Origin: an uncultured Allobosea sp.
Lineage (GTDB): Bacteria; Pseudomonadota; Alphaproteobacteria; Rhizobiales; Beijerinckiaceae
Length of the DNA stretch: 64,000 bases
Reading direction: 5' to 3'
Assembly: GCF_945957345.1 (NCBI RefSeq)
Contig: NZ_CAMFKW010000021.1
Coordinates: forward strand, 1 to 64,000
Positions 15,784-26,056 of this stretch are shown here, in pieces. Position 1 is the first letter of the stretch; every line of letters starts with the position of its first letter. Below the pieces are notes generated by a model. That model saw nothing but the letters and a program-made list of their open reading frames with translations, was not told where the DNA came from and searched no databases. Made by a program: the position numbers and the translations under genes.

Positions 15784-17994
15784 GTGATTCCGAACGACAT
15801 CAAGATCACCCCGCAGCTCGTCGCCGAGCACGGCCTGAAGCCGGACGAGTATCAGCGCTTCCTGCATCTGATCGGCCGCGAGCCGACGATCACGGAGCTC
15901 GGCATCGTCTCGGCGATGTGGAACGAGCACTGCTCCTACAAGTCTTCGAAGATCCACCTGAAGACCTTGCCGACCAAGGCGCCCTGGGTGATTCAGGGGC
16001 CGGGCGAGAATGCCGGCGTCATCGATATCGGCGACGGCACGGCGATCGTCTTCAAGATGGAAAGCCACAACCACCCGTCCTTCATCGAGCCCTATCAGGG
16101 CGCGACGACGGGCGTCGGCGGCATCCTGCGCGACGTTTTCACCATGGGCGCGCGCCCGATCGCGGTGCTCGACGCGTTGCGCTTCGGCGATCCGGCGCAT
16201 CCGAAGACCCGCCATCTGGTTTCCGGCGTCGTCGCCGGCATCGGCGGCTACGGCAATTCCTTCGGCGTGCCGAATGTCGGCGGCGCCACCGGCTTCCATA
16301 CGCGTTATGACGGCAACATCCTCGTCAACGCCATGGCTGTCGGCATCGCCAAGGCCGACGAAATCTTCTACGCCAAGGCCTCCGGCGTCGGTAAGGCGAT
16401 CGTCTATCTGGGATCCAAGACCGGCCGCGACGGCATCCACGGCGCGACCATGGCCTCGGCCGAATTCGACGACAAGTCGGAGGAGAAGCGCCCGACCGTG
16501 CAGGTTGGCGACCCCTTCGCCGAGAAGCTCCTGCTCGAAGCCTGCCTCGAGATCATGGCTGCGGGCCATGTCGACGCGATCCAGGACATGGGCGCTGCGG
16601 GCCTGACCTGCTCGGCCGTCGAGATGGGCGCCAAGGGCGATCTCGGCGTCGAGCTCGACCTCGACAAGGTGCCCTGCCGCGAGGAGGGCATGAGCGCCTA
16701 TGAGATGATGCTGTCGGAGAGCCAGGAGCGCATGCTCATGGTGATCAAGCCCGGCCATGAGGACGCCGCCGAGGCGATCTTCAAGAAATGGGGCCTGGAC
16801 TTCGCCGTCATCGGCCACACCACCGACACGCTGCGCTTCGTCATCAAGCACAAGGGCGAGGTCATGGCCGACCTGCCGATCAAGGAACTCGGCGACGAGG
16901 CTCCGGAATACGACCGGCCCTGGATCGAGACCGTGCCGCAGCAGCGCATCGCGGCAGAGAACGTCGCGCCGCCCTGCGGCAATGCCGACGCGCTGAAGAA
17001 GCTGATCGGCTCGCCGGACCTCTCCTCCAAGCGCTGGATCTGGGAGCAGTACGACACGCTGATCCTCGGCAACTCGGCGGTGACGCCGGGCGGCGATGCC
17101 GGCGTGATCCGCATCGAGGACGGGCCGAAGGGCCTTGCCATGACCGCCGACGTCACCCCGCGCTATTGCGAGGCCGATCCGTTCGAGGGCGGCAAGCAGG
17201 CGGTGGCCGAAGCCTGGCGCAACCTGACCGCGACGGGTGCGACGCCGCTCGCCATCACCGACAACCTGAATTTCGGCAATCCCGAGAAGCCGGAAGTGAT
17301 GGGTCAGTTCGTCGGCTGCATCCGCGGCATCGGCGAGGCCTGCAAGGCGCTCGACTTCCCGGTCGTCTCCGGCAACGTCTCGCTCTACAACGAGACCAAC
17401 GGCATCTCGATCCTGCCGACCCCGACCATCGGCGGCGTCGGCGTCATGGCCGATGTGACCAGGCATGCTACCGTCGCCTTCAAGGCTGAGGGCGAGGCGA
17501 TCATCCTGATCGGCGAAACGCAGGGCTGGCTCGGCCAGAGCGCCTATCTCGCGACCGTCTGCGGTCGCGAGGAGGGCGCCCCGCCGCCGGTCGATCTCGC
17601 GATCGAGCGCCGCAACGGCGATTTCGTGCGCGGGCTGATCGCGGGCGGCAAGGTCTCGACCTGCCACGACCTGTCGGATGGCGGCCTTGCCGTGGCGCTC
17701 GCCGAGATGGTGATGGCCAAGGGCATCGGCGCCACCATCGAGACGCTGCCGGCCGGCCCCGCCCATGCCGCGCTCTTCGGCGAGGATCAGGCGCGCTATG
17801 TCCTGGCGGTTCCGGCGGCCGAGGCCGAGGCGACAATCGCTGCGGCGAAGGCTGCCGGTGTCCCGGCACTTGTTGTCGGCAAGACAGGCGGCGCTTCGCT
17901 TGCCCTGCCGGGCGAGCCGGCTCTGGCGATCGCCGATCTCCGCACGATCCATGAAGACTGGCTGCCGTCCTACATGGCCGGCAAGGCGGCCTGA
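15784..17994 (+). CDS. purL: phosphoribosylformylglycinamidine synthase subunit PurL
   Basis: 736 residues, the small-type PurL that needs separate PurS and PurQ, neither of which is nearby. It makes FGAM from FGAR, ATP and glutamine-derived ammonia in purine synthesis. The opening [12 protein letters not shown] contains the conserved His, MESHNHPS follows, then two AIR-synthase-like halves ([19 protein letters not shown]). The start is GTG 15784, where homology begins, with AGGAAG upstream. bolA follows 12 bp later. Confidence 0.97.
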   Translation: MIPNDIKITPQLVAEHGLKPDEYQRFLHLIGREPTITELGIVSAMWNEHCSYKSSKIHLKTLPTKAPWVIQGPGENAGVIDIGDGTAIVFKMESHNHPSFIEPYQGATTGVGGILRDVFTMGARPIAVLDALRFGDPAHPKTRHLVSGVVAGIGGYGNSFGVPNVGGATGFHTRYDGNILVNAMAVGIAKADEIFYAKASGVGKAIVYLGSKTGRDGIHGATMASAEFDDKSEEKRPTVQVGDPFAEKLLLEACLEIMAAGHVDAIQDMGAAGLTCSAVEMGAKGDLGVELDLDKVPCREEGMSAYEMMLSESQERMLMVIKPGHEDAAEAIFKKWGLDFAVIGHTTDTLRFVIKHKGEVMADLPIKELGDEAPEYDRPWIETVPQQRIAAENVAPPCGNADALKKLIGSPDLSSKRWIWEQYDTLILGNSAVTPGGDAGVIRIEDGPKGLAMTADVTPRYCEADPFEGGKQAVAEAWRNLTATGATPLAITDNLNFGNPEKPEVMGQFVGCIRGIGEACKALDFPVVSGNVSLYNETNGISILPTPTIGGVGVMADVTRHATVAFKAEGEAIILIGETQGWLGQSAYLATVCGREEGAPPPVDLAIERRNGDFVRGLIAGGKVSTCHDLSDGGLAVALAEMVMAKGIGATIETLPAGPAHAALFGEDQARYVLAVPAAEAEATIAAAKAAGVPALVVGKTGGASLALPGEPALAIADLRTIHEDWLPSYMAGKAA

Positions 17995-18006
17995 GGAGTT
18001 CGACCC

Positions 18007-18243
18007 ATGGCGATGGATGCCCACGAGATCGAGCGCATGATCAAGGCGGCGCTGCCGGATGCGGCGATCGAGATCAAGGATCTGGCCGGCGACGGCGACC
18101 ACTATGCCGCGACCGTCGTCTCGGCCGCCTTCAAGGGCAAGACCCGGGTGCAGCAGCACCAGATGGTCTATGCCGCGCTGCAGGGGAATATGGGCGGCGT
18201 GCTGCACGCCCTTGCGCTGACGACCAGCGTTCCCCAAGATTAG
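18007..18243 (+). CDS. BolA/IbaG-family protein
   Basis: 78-residue BolA-family protein. These pair with monothiol glutaredoxins to bind and pass on 2Fe-2S clusters. The conserved core is TRVQQHQMVYAAL with its cluster-ligand His, and a DGDHYAATVVS strand precedes it. AGGAG overlaps the end of purL and sets the start. The partner grxD is the next gene, so bolA and grxD form the usual functional pair. Confidence 0.92.
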   Translation: MAMDAHEIERMIKAALPDAAIEIKDLAGDGDHYAATVVSAAFKGKTRVQQHQMVYAALQGNMGGVLHALALTTSVPQD

Positions 18244-18270
18244 AGCATTGCGGGGCAATGCTCCGTTTTT
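18243..18270 (+). terminator. Rho-independent terminator after bolA
   Basis: Perfect 8-bp stem GAGCATTG / CAATGCTC with a CGGGG loop, then CGTTTTT. It starts on the last base of the bolA stop codon. Confidence 0.65.
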
Positions 18271-18288
18271 GAGAATCGATCACTTCTT

Positions 18289-18317
18289 CCGCATTCGGAT
18301 GAAACATCCGAATGCGG
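18289..18317. repeat. intergenic palindrome before grxD
   Basis: Perfect 12-bp arms CCGCATTCGGAT and ATCCGAATGCGG around GAAAC. It follows the bolA terminator by 18 bp and ends 53 bp before grxD. It may be a repeated extragenic palindrome or a second terminator for the other strand; there is no T-run. Confidence 0.45.
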
Positions 18318-18370
18318 CGCGATCTTGAGACCATCCGGCGGGCCTTGAACCCGCTGCAGGAGACGAGACG

Positions 18371-18706
18371 ATGTCCGACGTCAATGCCCGCATCGAAGCG
18401 GAAGTGAAGAACAATGACGTGGTGCTGTTCATGAAGGGCACGCCGCAATTCCCGATGTGCGGCTTCTCCGGCCAGGTCGCGCAGATCCTCGGCTATATCG
18501 GCGTGCCCTATAAGGGCGTGAACGTGCTCGAGGATCAGGAAATCCGCGAGGGCATCAAGGCCTTCTCGAACTGGCCGACGATCCCGCAGCTCTATGTCAA
18601 GGGCGAGTTCATCGGCGGCTGCGACATCACCCGCGAGATGTTCCAGGCCGGCGAATTGCAGGCGCTCTTCGAAGAGAAGGGCATCGCGGTGAAGCAGGCG
18701 AGCTGA
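18371..18706 (+). CDS. grxD: monothiol glutaredoxin (Grx4/Grx5 family)
   Basis: 111-residue CGFS-type glutaredoxin. The active site is Cys30 in PMCGFSGQ, with the [19 protein letters not shown] glutathione-binding region after it. It carries a glutathione-ligated 2Fe-2S cluster for Fe-S delivery and iron sensing, together with BolA proteins; a bolA gene lies just upstream. Full length. Confidence 0.96.
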   Translation: MSDVNARIEAEVKNNDVVLFMKGTPQFPMCGFSGQVAQILGYIGVPYKGVNVLEDQEIREGIKAFSNWPTIPQLYVKGEFIGGCDITREMFQAGELQALFEEKGIAVKQAS

Positions 18707-18750
18707 GGCTCGCCGGTTTCCCGATCAGCTTTCTGACCTGAGCGCTTTCC

Positions 18751-18999
18751 TCAAGCCGCCGCGCATTGCGGATGCGGCTTGCGGACGCGTTCGGTCGAGG
18801 CCGGGTATTTCTCCAGCATGCGCTCCGGCCTGATCGGCCGGCGCACGAGGTCGCCGCCGCAATTCGGGCAGGTGCCGGCGAAGCGCGTCTCGACGCAGTC
18901 GCTGCAGAAGGTGCATTCGAAGGTGCAGATCAGGGCGTCGCGCGATTGCGGTGGCAGGTCGCGGTCGCAGCATTCGCAGTTCGGGCGCAATTGCAGCAT
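18751..18999 (-). CDS. DUF1272 cysteine-rich small protein
   Basis: 82 residues with cysteines spaced as in DUF1272: CECC near residue 6–10, then CTFECTFCSDC and CPNC. It probably binds zinc as a small treble-clef or ribbon. The family's function is unknown. ATG 18999 has AAGGAGA eight bases upstream; longer in-frame starts lack this. It follows the carbamoyltransferase on the same strand with a gap of about 105 bp. Confidence 0.85.
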   Translation of the reverse strand: MLQLRPNCECCDRDLPPQSRDALICTFECTFCSDCVETRFAGTCPNCGGDLVRRPIRPERMLEKYPASTERVRKPHPQCAAA

Positions 19000-19104
19000 G
19001 GCGTCGTCTCCTTCCGATGGCCGGAAGATTGACCGCAAACCAGGCTGAAACCAGCGATTTCGCGTGATCCGACCGATCAACGGGGCGGATCGGTCGGCCG
19101 CCCG

Positions 19105-20835
19105 TTACTTCACCAGCAGCCAATCGTCGATCACCAGCGCGTCAAGCCCGCTCGTATAGAACATCAGGATCGCGTCCTCCGCTGTGTGCAGGATCGGCTT
19201 GCCCATGATGTTGAAGGAGGTGTTGAGGATCACCGGCACACCCGTGAGTTCATGGAAGGCCGAGATCAGCGCGTGATAGCGCGCATTGCGTTCAGCCGTG
19301 ACGCTCTGGAGACGGCCGGTCGCGTCCTCATGGACCACGGCCGGGACACGGTCGCGCACCGCTTCCTTCCAGACCAGCGTGCGCTCCATATAGGGCGCGT
19401 CCTGGTAGTTCTCGAACCAGTCGGAGGCATGCTCGGCCAGGATCGAGGGTGCGAAGGGCCGGAAGGCCTCGCGGTACTTCACCTTGGCATTGAGGATGTC
19501 CTTGGCGTCGGCGGGGCGGGGATCGGCGATGATTGAGCGATTGCCGAGCGCGCGCGGCCCGAACTCGGCACGGCCCTGCACCCAGCCGATCAGCTTGCCT
19601 TCGGTGAGGAGCTTGGCAGTGACGGGCGCGATCTCGTCGGGGGAGAGCTTGCGCAGCCGCTTCTCCCAGAGCTGCATGCGCTCGAAGGGCTCGGTCGAGA
19701 CGGTCGAGCCGAGATAGGGCGAGAGCGGTCCCCTCAGTGCGCGCCAGTCCGGATTGGCTTCAGCGTGCGCGAGCCAGGCGGCCCCGATCGCGTTGCCGTC
19801 ATCCGCTGGAGCCGAGGGCACGAAGACCGTCTTGAAGCCGTGGCGGCCGGCGATCTTGCCGTTGAAGGAGGAGTTCAGCGCGCAGCCGCCGGCCAGAACG
19901 AGGTTTTCGCTCGGCACCAATGCCGCGGCTTCACCGAGCAGCGCTTCCATCATCTCGGCGAAGACGTCCTGCCCGCAACGGGCGAGATCGGCCCAGCCTT
20001 GGTCGAGAGCATTGGCCGGGCGCTTCGTCAGGATCTCGGCGGCGACCCCCTGCACGATATCGGCCTTGGCGAAGGAGAGCTTGTGGTCCTCGATGCTGTA
20101 GAGCTTGCGCAGCAGCGCCATCAGCTCCGGGTCGGTCTTGCCATAGGGCGCGAGCCCCATGATCTTCCACTCCTCGCCCTTGGCCTGATCGAAGCCGGCA
20201 AGATCGGTGACGAGCCCGAAATAGAAGCCGATCGATTCCCGGCCGCGATGGCGCTTCACTTCGCGGAGTTTGCCGTTCTCCAGCGCGAAGATCGCCGAGG
20301 CGCCGGTCTCGCCCATGCCGTCGACGACGAGGCAAGCGGCGTTGTCGAAAGGCGAGGACCAGCAGGCATAGGCCGCGTGGCTGAGATGGTGGCCGTAGCG
20401 CTTAAGGCCGGTGACGTTCGCCTTGCCATAAGCGCGGTCGAGCCCCAGCAGCACGCCCATGCCGGCGCGCTGCTGGCCGAGATGCAGCGAGGCGATCAGC
20501 GCGCGCTCGGTCCGTTCCGGCACCAGCGAGCGGTTGAGGTCGGGCGAGAGCTTGAGCAAAGTGTCGAGCGTGAAGGAGCCGGCGCGAGCCATCTGGTCGA
20601 GGAAGCCGGTGAAATCCTCTCCCCAGCTCGTGGCGATTCGGACCTCGGCGCCTTCAGGGATGTAGCGCTTCAGCAGGCCTTCCATGCGCGGCGCCGAATC
20701 CGGCTCGCAGTTCGGCGCGCGCTTGTATTGCAGATAGCGCTCGGTCGCCTCCGCGAAGAGCACCTCGCCATCGGGGCCGATGATCGCGATGGCGGGATCG
20801 TGGAAGGTGGTGGCAAGGCCGATCGTATAGGTCAT
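19105..20835 (-). CDS. carbamoyltransferase, NodU/CmcH/TobZ family
   Basis: 576 residues. The N-terminal Kae1-like domain opens with GLATTFHDPAI and has metal-site motifs HHLSHAAYA and VVDGMGE. GGCALNS comes near residue 320. The C-terminal domain motif EFGPRALGNRSI lies near residue 425. Family members use carbamoyl phosphate to carbamoylate hydroxyls of sugars, Nod factors or antibiotics. No nod or secondary-metabolite genes are nearby, so the acceptor is unknown; a surface glycan is a guess. ATG 20835 is where homology begins. Confidence 0.9.
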   Translation of the reverse strand: MTYTIGLATTFHDPAIAIIGPDGEVLFAEATERYLQYKRAPNCEPDSAPRMEGLLKRYIPEGAEVRIATSWGEDFTGFLDQMARAGSFTLDTLLKLSPDLNRSLVPERTERALIASLHLGQQRAGMGVLLGLDRAYGKANVTGLKRYGHHLSHAAYACWSSPFDNAACLVVDGMGETGASAIFALENGKLREVKRHRGRESIGFYFGLVTDLAGFDQAKGEEWKIMGLAPYGKTDPELMALLRKLYSIEDHKLSFAKADIVQGVAAEILTKRPANALDQGWADLARCGQDVFAEMMEALLGEAAALVPSENLVLAGGCALNSSFNGKIAGRHGFKTVFVPSAPADDGNAIGAAWLAHAEANPDWRALRGPLSPYLGSTVSTEPFERMQLWEKRLRKLSPDEIAPVTAKLLTEGKLIGWVQGRAEFGPRALGNRSIIADPRPADAKDILNAKVKYREAFRPFAPSILAEHASDWFENYQDAPYMERTLVWKEAVRDRVPAVVHEDATGRLQSVTAERNARYHALISAFHELTGVPVILNTSFNIMGKPILHTAEDAILMFYTSGLDALVIDDWLLVK

Positions 20836-20903
20836 GGCGCCTGCCTTACCCTTGTCCGCGCTCCCAGCCAATCGGATTGAGCGGAGAGCGCGACAGGGGG
20901 CAG

Positions 20904-21878
20904 CTATTTCGCGGCGAAGGCGATGCTGGCCGCGACCTTCTCGATGCCGGGCTTGACGCCGTCATAGGCGCCGGCCGGGGCGATCGCGATGAGGCGGACG
21001 AACCGTCCGTCGGCGCCGATCGCCATATATTGGGCGAAGCGCTTCTCGGTGCCGCGGTCCGTGGCGGTGCCCGCGAGCAGGATGCCGGAGCCGCCGGCGA
21101 AGGGCACGCGCTCGCGCGTCGTGATCGCCGCGGTTTCGAGATTCTTGGTCTGCTTGAGCAGGGCCTCGGCGCCGGCTTCGAGCTTGTCGGCCGGAACCGG
21201 CGCGGAGAGCTGGTAGGCGACGACGATGATCGGCTGCGTGCCGGAAGGATCGGCGTCGAGCGGGCCTGAGGTCATCAGCACGCCGGAGCCGCCGAGCGTA
21301 TCGATGATCCGGAACGGCTCGGCCGCTGCGACGGTGAAGGGCAGGGCCTTCAGCTTCTCCGCCATGCTGGGCGGGGCGCCGAGCGAGACCGTCTTCAGCA
21401 TCGCGACGATATCGTCCGGGTCGAGATCGGCGCCATCGGGCGACTGGACGGTGATCATCACCGTCTTCTCGCCCTTCAGCAGCACGATCCACTTGTCGTA
21501 GCTCGCGCCGTTGGCCTGCTGGCTGCCGGTGATCAGCGGGGCCGGGCCGGCACCGGTCTCGATCGTCTCGATGTCGTCGACGGTGATGTTCTGGCGCGCG
21601 AAATTCGCTTTGGCCTTGTCGATGTCGCCGAAGAGCGGGGCGAGCTGGTCATGAGCCACCGGCGGCAGTTCGACGACGAGGAGCGAGGCCTTGGTGCTGG
21701 CGCTTTCCAGCCCGGCGAAGGTCGTCGCGGGCGTGAAGCCGGTGAGCGGCACGAGCGACACGGTGGTCCCGGTGATCGCCTTGCGCTCCTGAGCTTGTGC
21801 GAGACCGAGGCTGGCGCCGAGCAGGGTAACGGCGAGAAGGCAGTGCAGAAGCGCCGCGCGGACAGTGGATGCGTTCAC
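20904..21878 (-). CDS. exported protein of unknown function
   Basis: 324 residues. A signal peptide is clear (LLAVTLLGASLGLAQAQ, cleavage near residue 30). The mature part alternates short strands and helices with no motif I recognise. It has two similar-looking halves, each with an IxTVxSPDG- or VVAYQL-type strand and a final VRLIAIAP strand, so an internal duplication is possible. GTG 21878 is chosen because it opens at the signal peptide and GAGG lies ten bases upstream; the only longer start is a TTG at 21926. Confidence 0.7.
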   Translation of the reverse strand: MNASTVRAALLHCLLAVTLLGASLGLAQAQERKAITGTTVSLVPLTGFTPATTFAGLESASTKASLLVVELPPVAHDQLAPLFGDIDKAKANFARQNITVDDIETIETGAGPAPLITGSQQANGASYDKWIVLLKGEKTVMITVQSPDGADLDPDDIVAMLKTVSLGAPPSMAEKLKALPFTVAAAEPFRIIDTLGGSGVLMTSGPLDADPSGTQPIIVVAYQLSAPVPADKLEAGAEALLKQTKNLETAAITTRERVPFAGGSGILLAGTATDRGTEKRFAQYMAIGADGRFVRLIAIAPAGAYDGVKPGIEKVAASIAFAAK

Positions 21879-21929
21879 GATCGAAGACCTCGCTTGCGAC
21901 GAATGCTCCCTCCCGCCGTCGCGCAATTA

Positions 21930-22194
21930 AGAGCCTCTAACAAAACCCGGAGGGGTCTCGACGCCGGCAATTCGTCCGCTCCGCCAGGAGCGGAGTGAAG
22001 CCGATACCGTTGGTATCGGCAAGCGCCGCGACGCCGCGGGCGGTCGAATTCCCGGCGCCGAAGGTGGGCTTTGGAGGGCCGCCTGCGGCGTCGGAGCGAC
22101 TTGCCGATATCGATGGATATCGGCTGCGCGCTCCTCCTGGCATTCGGCTCCTCCAAAGCCCATCGAGACCCCTCCGGGTTTTGTTAGAGGCTCT
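21930..22194. repeat. 265-bp fold-back element with 32-bp terminal inverted repeats
   Basis: Bases 21930–21961 are a perfect inverted copy of 22163–22194 (ends AGAGCCTCTAAC…). The inner parts are also inverted but imperfect: CCAGGAG/CTCCTGG, GCCGATA…TATCGGCAAG against CTTGCCGATA…TATCGGC, and CGACGCC at 22029 against GGCGTCG at 22087. Each half carries its own small hairpin (22000–22020, 22103–22124). No transposase. It resembles a MITE or large extragenic palindrome lying between two genes that face the same way. Confidence 0.75.
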
Positions 22195-22220
22195 AAGCCC
22201 GCGCGGTTCAAAGTCGTCAA

Positions 22221-22847
22221 TCAGCGGCCGATGGCGGCCTTCATCAGGGCTTTCGAATCGGCGCTGGCCCAATCGGCCGGTCCCTGGATGATGCCGAGCT
22301 CGCAGCCGGTCTTGTCGACGATGATGCTGACCGGCATGCCCTCGACCTTGTGGGCGGCACGCAGCGCCTGGAAAGTCCCGGCCTGCGGATCGCCGTAGAA
22401 GGGCAGGGTGGCGACCTTGTTCTCGGCGAGCCAGGCCTTCGGCTTGTCGAGATTGCGCGTGTCGATATTGATCGCGACGACTGCGAAATCCGGCCCGCCC
22501 ATCTCCTTCTGGAGCGCGTCGAGCGCCGGCATTTCCTTCAGGCAGGGCGCGCACCAGGTCGCCCAGAGATTGACCAGCAGCGTCTTGCCCTTGAGAGCGG
22601 CCAAGGTCATCGGCTGCCCGTCCGGTCCGGTGAAGGTGAGCTGCGGCGCTGGCTGCGGGCGGGTGCGCAGTTCCACGGCCGCGACCTCGCCCTTGACCAG
22701 CGGCTTCATGCGCTCTGCTGTCGCGCGCGCGGCGCTGCATGATCCGTTGCCGGCATCGCCGGTGACGGAGTAGAAGGCAGCTACGCCAGCGAGGCCGAGC
22801 GCCGCCACGACCCCGAGGGCCAGTCCGATCTTTTTTCCAGACGTCAT
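22221..22847 (-). CDS. tlpA: TlpA-family thiol:disulfide oxidoreductase
   Basis: 208 residues. A single N-terminal membrane anchor (about residues 7–27) puts the thioredoxin domain in the periplasm. The active site is WATWCAPC (Cys99 and Cys102), with the cis-Pro in VEGMPVS. TlpA reduces cytochrome-oxidase copper-site cysteines and related targets. It is divergent from argH with only 30 bp between start codons, an arrangement seen in many Rhizobiales. Confidence 0.93.
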   Translation of the reverse strand: MTSGKKIGLALGVVAALGLAGVAAFYSVTGDAGNGSCSAARATAERMKPLVKGEVAAVELRTRPQPAPQLTFTGPDGQPMTLAALKGKTLLVNLWATWCAPCLKEMPALDALQKEMGGPDFAVVAINIDTRNLDKPKAWLAENKVATLPFYGDPQAGTFQALRAAHKVEGMPVSIIVDKTGCELGIIQGPADWASADSKALMKAAIGR

Positions 22848-22877
22848 CGCGCGTCCTCAAAAGCAGGAAAGACCGTC

Positions 22878-24263
22878 GTGAGCAATCGCATGTGGGGTGG
22901 GCGTTTCGCCACAGGTCCCGACGCCATCATGGAGGAGATCAATGCCTCCATCGATTTCGACAGGAAGCTCTGGCGCCAGGATATCCGCGGCTCGCTGGCG
23001 CATGCGGCCATGCTGGCCGAGACCGGCATCCTGACCAAGGATGATGTCGCGACGATCACCGCCGGCCTCAAGACCGTCGAGGGCGAGATCGAGAGCGGTG
23101 CCTTCACGTTCTCGCGGGCGCTCGAAGACGTCCATATGAACGTCGAGTCCAATCTCAAGGACAAGATCGGCCTCGCCGCCGGCCGCCTGCACACCGCCCG
23201 CTCGCGCAACGACCAGGTTGCGACCGACATGCGTCTGTGGGTGCGCGATACGCTCGACGAGATCGACGGCCAGATGGCCGACCTCCAGCGCGCGCTGGCC
23301 GAGAAGGCCGATACCTACGCCGGCGCGGTGATGCCGGGCTTCACCCATCTGCAATCGGCACAGCCGGTCACCTTCGGCCATCATCTGCTCGCCTATGTCG
23401 AGATGCTCGGCCGCGATCGCAGCCGCATCCGCGACGCCCGTACCCGCCTCAACGAGTGCCCGTTGGGCGCCGCTGCGCTTGCCGGCACCTCTTTCCCGAT
23501 CGACCGGCACATGACCGCGAAGGCGCTCGGCTTCGACCGGCCAACGGCGAATTCGCTCGATTCGGTCTCGGATCGCGACTTCGTGCTGGAGACGCTCTCG
23601 GCGGCCTCGATCTGCGCGATGCATCTCTCGCGTTTCGCCGAAGAGATCGTGCTGTGGTCGACGCCGCAATTCGGCTTCGTCCGGCTCTCCGACGCCTTCT
23701 CGACCGGCTCCTCGATCATGCCGCAGAAGCGCAATCCCGACGCGGCCGAGCTGGTGCGCGGCAAGGCGGGCCGTGTCTTCGGCGCGCTCCAGGGCCTGCT
23801 GACCATGATGAAGGGCCTGCCGCTGACCTATTCGAAGGACATGCAGGAGGACAAGGAAGGCACGTTCGACGCGCTGCAGACGCTGTCGCTCTGCCTCGCC
23901 GCGACGGCCGGCATGGTCCGCGACATGCAGCCGGACCTCAAGGTGATGAAGAAGGCCGCCGGCCTCGGTTACGCCACCGCGACCGATCTCGCCGACTGGC
24001 TGGTGCGGGTTCTCAAGATGCCGTTCCGCGACGCGCATCACGTCACCGGCCGCCTCGTCGGCATCGCCTCCGAGAAGAAGGTCGGGCTGGAAAAGCTCTC
24101 GCTCGCCGAGATGCAGGCCGTCGAGCCTGCCATCACCGAGGCCGTCTTCGCCGTGCTCGGCGTCGACCAGTCGGTGAAGAGCCGCGTCAGCTATGGTGGC
24201 ACGGCCCCGGCCAATGTCCGCAAGCAGGCGCGCCGCTGGCTGAAGCAGCTCGCGAAAGGCTGA
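22878..24263 (+). CDS. argH: argininosuccinate lyase
   Basis: 461 residues. Last step of arginine synthesis: argininosuccinate to arginine and fumarate. The superfamily signature [16 protein letters not shown] lies near residue 277–292 and contains the catalytic Ser loop. [12 protein letters not shown] and AGYTHLQ-like [10 protein letters not shown] are also present. GTG 22878 starts the conserved NRMWGGRF with AGGAAA upstream. lptM and lysA follow on the same strand. Confidence 0.97.
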   Translation: MSNRMWGGRFATGPDAIMEEINASIDFDRKLWRQDIRGSLAHAAMLAETGILTKDDVATITAGLKTVEGEIESGAFTFSRALEDVHMNVESNLKDKIGLAAGRLHTARSRNDQVATDMRLWVRDTLDEIDGQMADLQRALAEKADTYAGAVMPGFTHLQSAQPVTFGHHLLAYVEMLGRDRSRIRDARTRLNECPLGAAALAGTSFPIDRHMTAKALGFDRPTANSLDSVSDRDFVLETLSAASICAMHLSRFAEEIVLWSTPQFGFVRLSDAFSTGSSIMPQKRNPDAAELVRGKAGRVFGALQGLLTMMKGLPLTYSKDMQEDKEGTFDALQTLSLCLAATAGMVRDMQPDLKVMKKAAGLGYATATDLADWLVRVLKMPFRDAHHVTGRLVGIASEKKVGLEKLSLAEMQAVEPAITEAVFAVLGVDQSVKSRVSYGGTAPANVRKQARRWLKQLAKG

Positions 24264-24344
24264 GGTTGAAGCGGCGGAGAGTCTCGCGCTCCGCCGCATC
24301 CTCCGCTAAGGTCCCGCCACGTTTCGCCCCGAGGGTTCGTTTTC

Positions 24345-24608
24345 GTGCTTGATTCCCGCCTGAAACTCGGCCGCACCTTGCTGGTCGTCGGCCTGCTGGC
24401 CGTTGCACTCGGCGCCTGCGGGCGCAAAGGGCCGTTGGAGCCGCCGCCGAACGCAACGGGCGCCATCGACCTGCCGGACGATCAGATCGGTGCCAAGGAG
24501 AACGACCCCGCCTCCCTGGGCTCGGCCTCCGTGCTGGCGAAGCCGGCCAAGACCAACCGGGCGATCACCGTGCCGGACAAGCCTTTCCTCCTCGACCCGT
24601 TGATGTGA
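24345..24608 (+). CDS. lptM: LptM-like small lipoprotein
   Basis: 87 residues. The lipobox LGAC puts the lipidated Cys at 25, directly followed by GRKGPLEPP, the signature of the LptM/YifL family. In E. coli LptM helps LptD mature at the outer membrane. GTG 24345 with GAGGG nine bases upstream. It sits between argH and lysA as in many Proteobacteria. The C-terminal tail is longer than in E. coli and disordered-looking. Confidence 0.88.
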   Translation: MLDSRLKLGRTLLVVGLLAVALGACGRKGPLEPPPNATGAIDLPDDQIGAKENDPASLGSASVLAKPAKTNRAITVPDKPFLLDPLM

Positions 24609-24650
24609 TTTCATTTTCCTCGCGGTCATCCCGGGCAACCGAAGGGAGAC

Positions 24651-24701
24651 CCGGGATCCATGCCAGAGCGCTGCCGTCGAAGATTCCGGCATGGATCCCG
24701 G
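24651..24701. repeat. intergenic REP-like palindrome (lptM–lysA)
   Basis: CCGGGATCCATGCC at 24651–24664 pairs perfectly with GGCATGGATCCCGG at 24688–24701. Flanking pieces (24630–24645 and 24712–24735, each ending in CCGGGATG-like sequence) look like further parts of the same repeat. It fills most of the 158-bp gap. Confidence 0.6.
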
Positions 24702-24766
24702 CTCTGCGCCTCGCTCCGGCCGGGATGCCGGCGTGAATTTCAGCAAGCCTTTCCAGGGTTAATCCC

Positions 24767-26056
24767 ATGCATCATTTCGCCTATCGCGACGGCTCGCTCC
24801 ATGCCGAGGGCGTCGATCTCCAGCGCATCGCGGCCGAGGTCGGCACGCCGGTCTATGTCTATTCGAGCGCGACGATCGAGCGGCACTACAAGCTGTTCGA
24901 GGCGGCGATGAAGACGACCGCGCCGGCCGGCAAGGCCCATGTCTTCTATGCGATGAAGGCAAACGGCAATCTCGGCGTGCTGAAGACGCTGGGCGCGCTC
25001 GGCGCCGGCATCGACACGGTCTCGGAAGGCGAGGTGCGCAAGGCGCTGGCCGCCGGCATTCCGCCCGAGAAGATCGTGTTCTCCGGCGTCGGCAAGAGCG
25101 AGCAGGAGCTGCGCTTCGCCGTCGAGGCCGGCATCTATCAGGTCAATATCGAGAGCGAGAGTGAGCTCGACCTGCTGTCTAAGGTCGCGGCGTCGCTCGG
25201 CAAGCGGCAGGAGGCGGTGTTCCGGGTCAATCCCGATATCGGCGCCGGCGGCCATGCCAAGATCACGACCGGCTCCTCCGAGAACAAGTTCGGCGTCTCC
25301 TTCGAGGAGGTCGGCCGGCTCTATGCGCGCGCTGCCAACATGCAGGGCGTGCGGATCATGGGCCTCGCCGTCCATATCGGCAGCCAGATCCGCGAGATCG
25401 ATGCCTTCGAGGCCGCCTATTCCAAGATGGTCGCACTGGTCGGCGACCTTAAGGGCGAGGGACACCGCGTCGACCGGCTCGATCTCGGAGGCGGGCTCGG
25501 CATCCCCTACGACATCCCCAAGACCTTCGATTACGGGCCGGGCCTGATCGATGCCTATGCCGAAATGGTCGCCAGGGTGACGAAGGGGCTCGATGTCGAG
25601 CTCGGCTTCGAGCCCGGCCGCCTGATCGTCGGCAATGCCGGCATCCTGCTGACGCGGGTGCTGCATCTCAATCCGCGCCCGACCAAGCAGTTCCTGGTCG
25701 TCGATGCGGCGATGAACGATCTCGTCCGGCCGGCGATGTACGAGGCCTATCACGAGATCTGGCCGGTGGCGGAGCCCGAAATCGGTGGGCCGGAACTGTC
25801 CTATGACGTGGTCGGGCCGATCTGCGAATCGGGCGACACCTTCACCACCGGGCGCAAGCTGCCGCAGCTGCGCCAGAACGATCTCGTCGCCTTCATGACG
25901 GCGGGCGCCTATGGCGCCTCGATGTCCTCCACCTATAACCAGCGCCTGCTGGTCGCCGAGGTCATGGTCAAGGGCGACCAATATGCCGTGACGCGGCCGC
26001 GCCAGAGCTACGAGGAGCTCATCGGCACGGACAAGCTGCCGGGCTGGTTGGCCTGA
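24767..26056 (+). CDS. lysA: diaminopimelate decarboxylase
   Basis: 429 residues. PLP enzyme converting meso-diaminopimelate to L-lysine. The Schiff-base Lys64 is in FYAMKANGN. The glycine-rich phosphate loop is LGGGLGIPY, FEPGR precedes the second domain, and the dimer-contributed CESGDTF lies near residue 354. Full length, with no fusion. Confidence 0.97.
   Translation: MHHFAYRDGSLHAEGVDLQRIAAEVGTPVYVYSSATIERHYKLFEAAMKTTAPAGKAHVFYAMKANGNLGVLKTLGALGAGIDTVSEGEVRKALAAGIPPEKIVFSGVGKSEQELRFAVEAGIYQVNIESESELDLLSKVAASLGKRQEAVFRVNPDIGAGGHAKITTGSSENKFGVSFEEVGRLYARAANMQGVRIMGLAVHIGSQIREIDAFEAAYSKMVALVGDLKGEGHRVDRLDLGGGLGIPYDIPKTFDYGPGLIDAYAEMVARVTKGLDVELGFEPGRLIVGNAGILLTRVLHLNPRPTKQFLVVDAAMNDLVRPAMYEAYHEIWPVAEPEIGGPELSYDVVGPICESGDTFTTGRKLPQLRQNDLVAFMTAGAYGASMSSTYNQRLLVAEVMVKGDQYAVTRPRQSYEELIGTDKLPGWLA

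Noticed and set aside
15151..18258. Very long open frame antisense to purL (over 1000 codons)
   Set aside because: Composition is the Arg/Gly/His/Asp-rich mirror of a high-GC gene, and the sense strand encodes full-length PurL.
21930..22194. Insertion sequence
   Set aside because: Terminal inverted repeats are present, but 265 bp leaves no room for a transposase.
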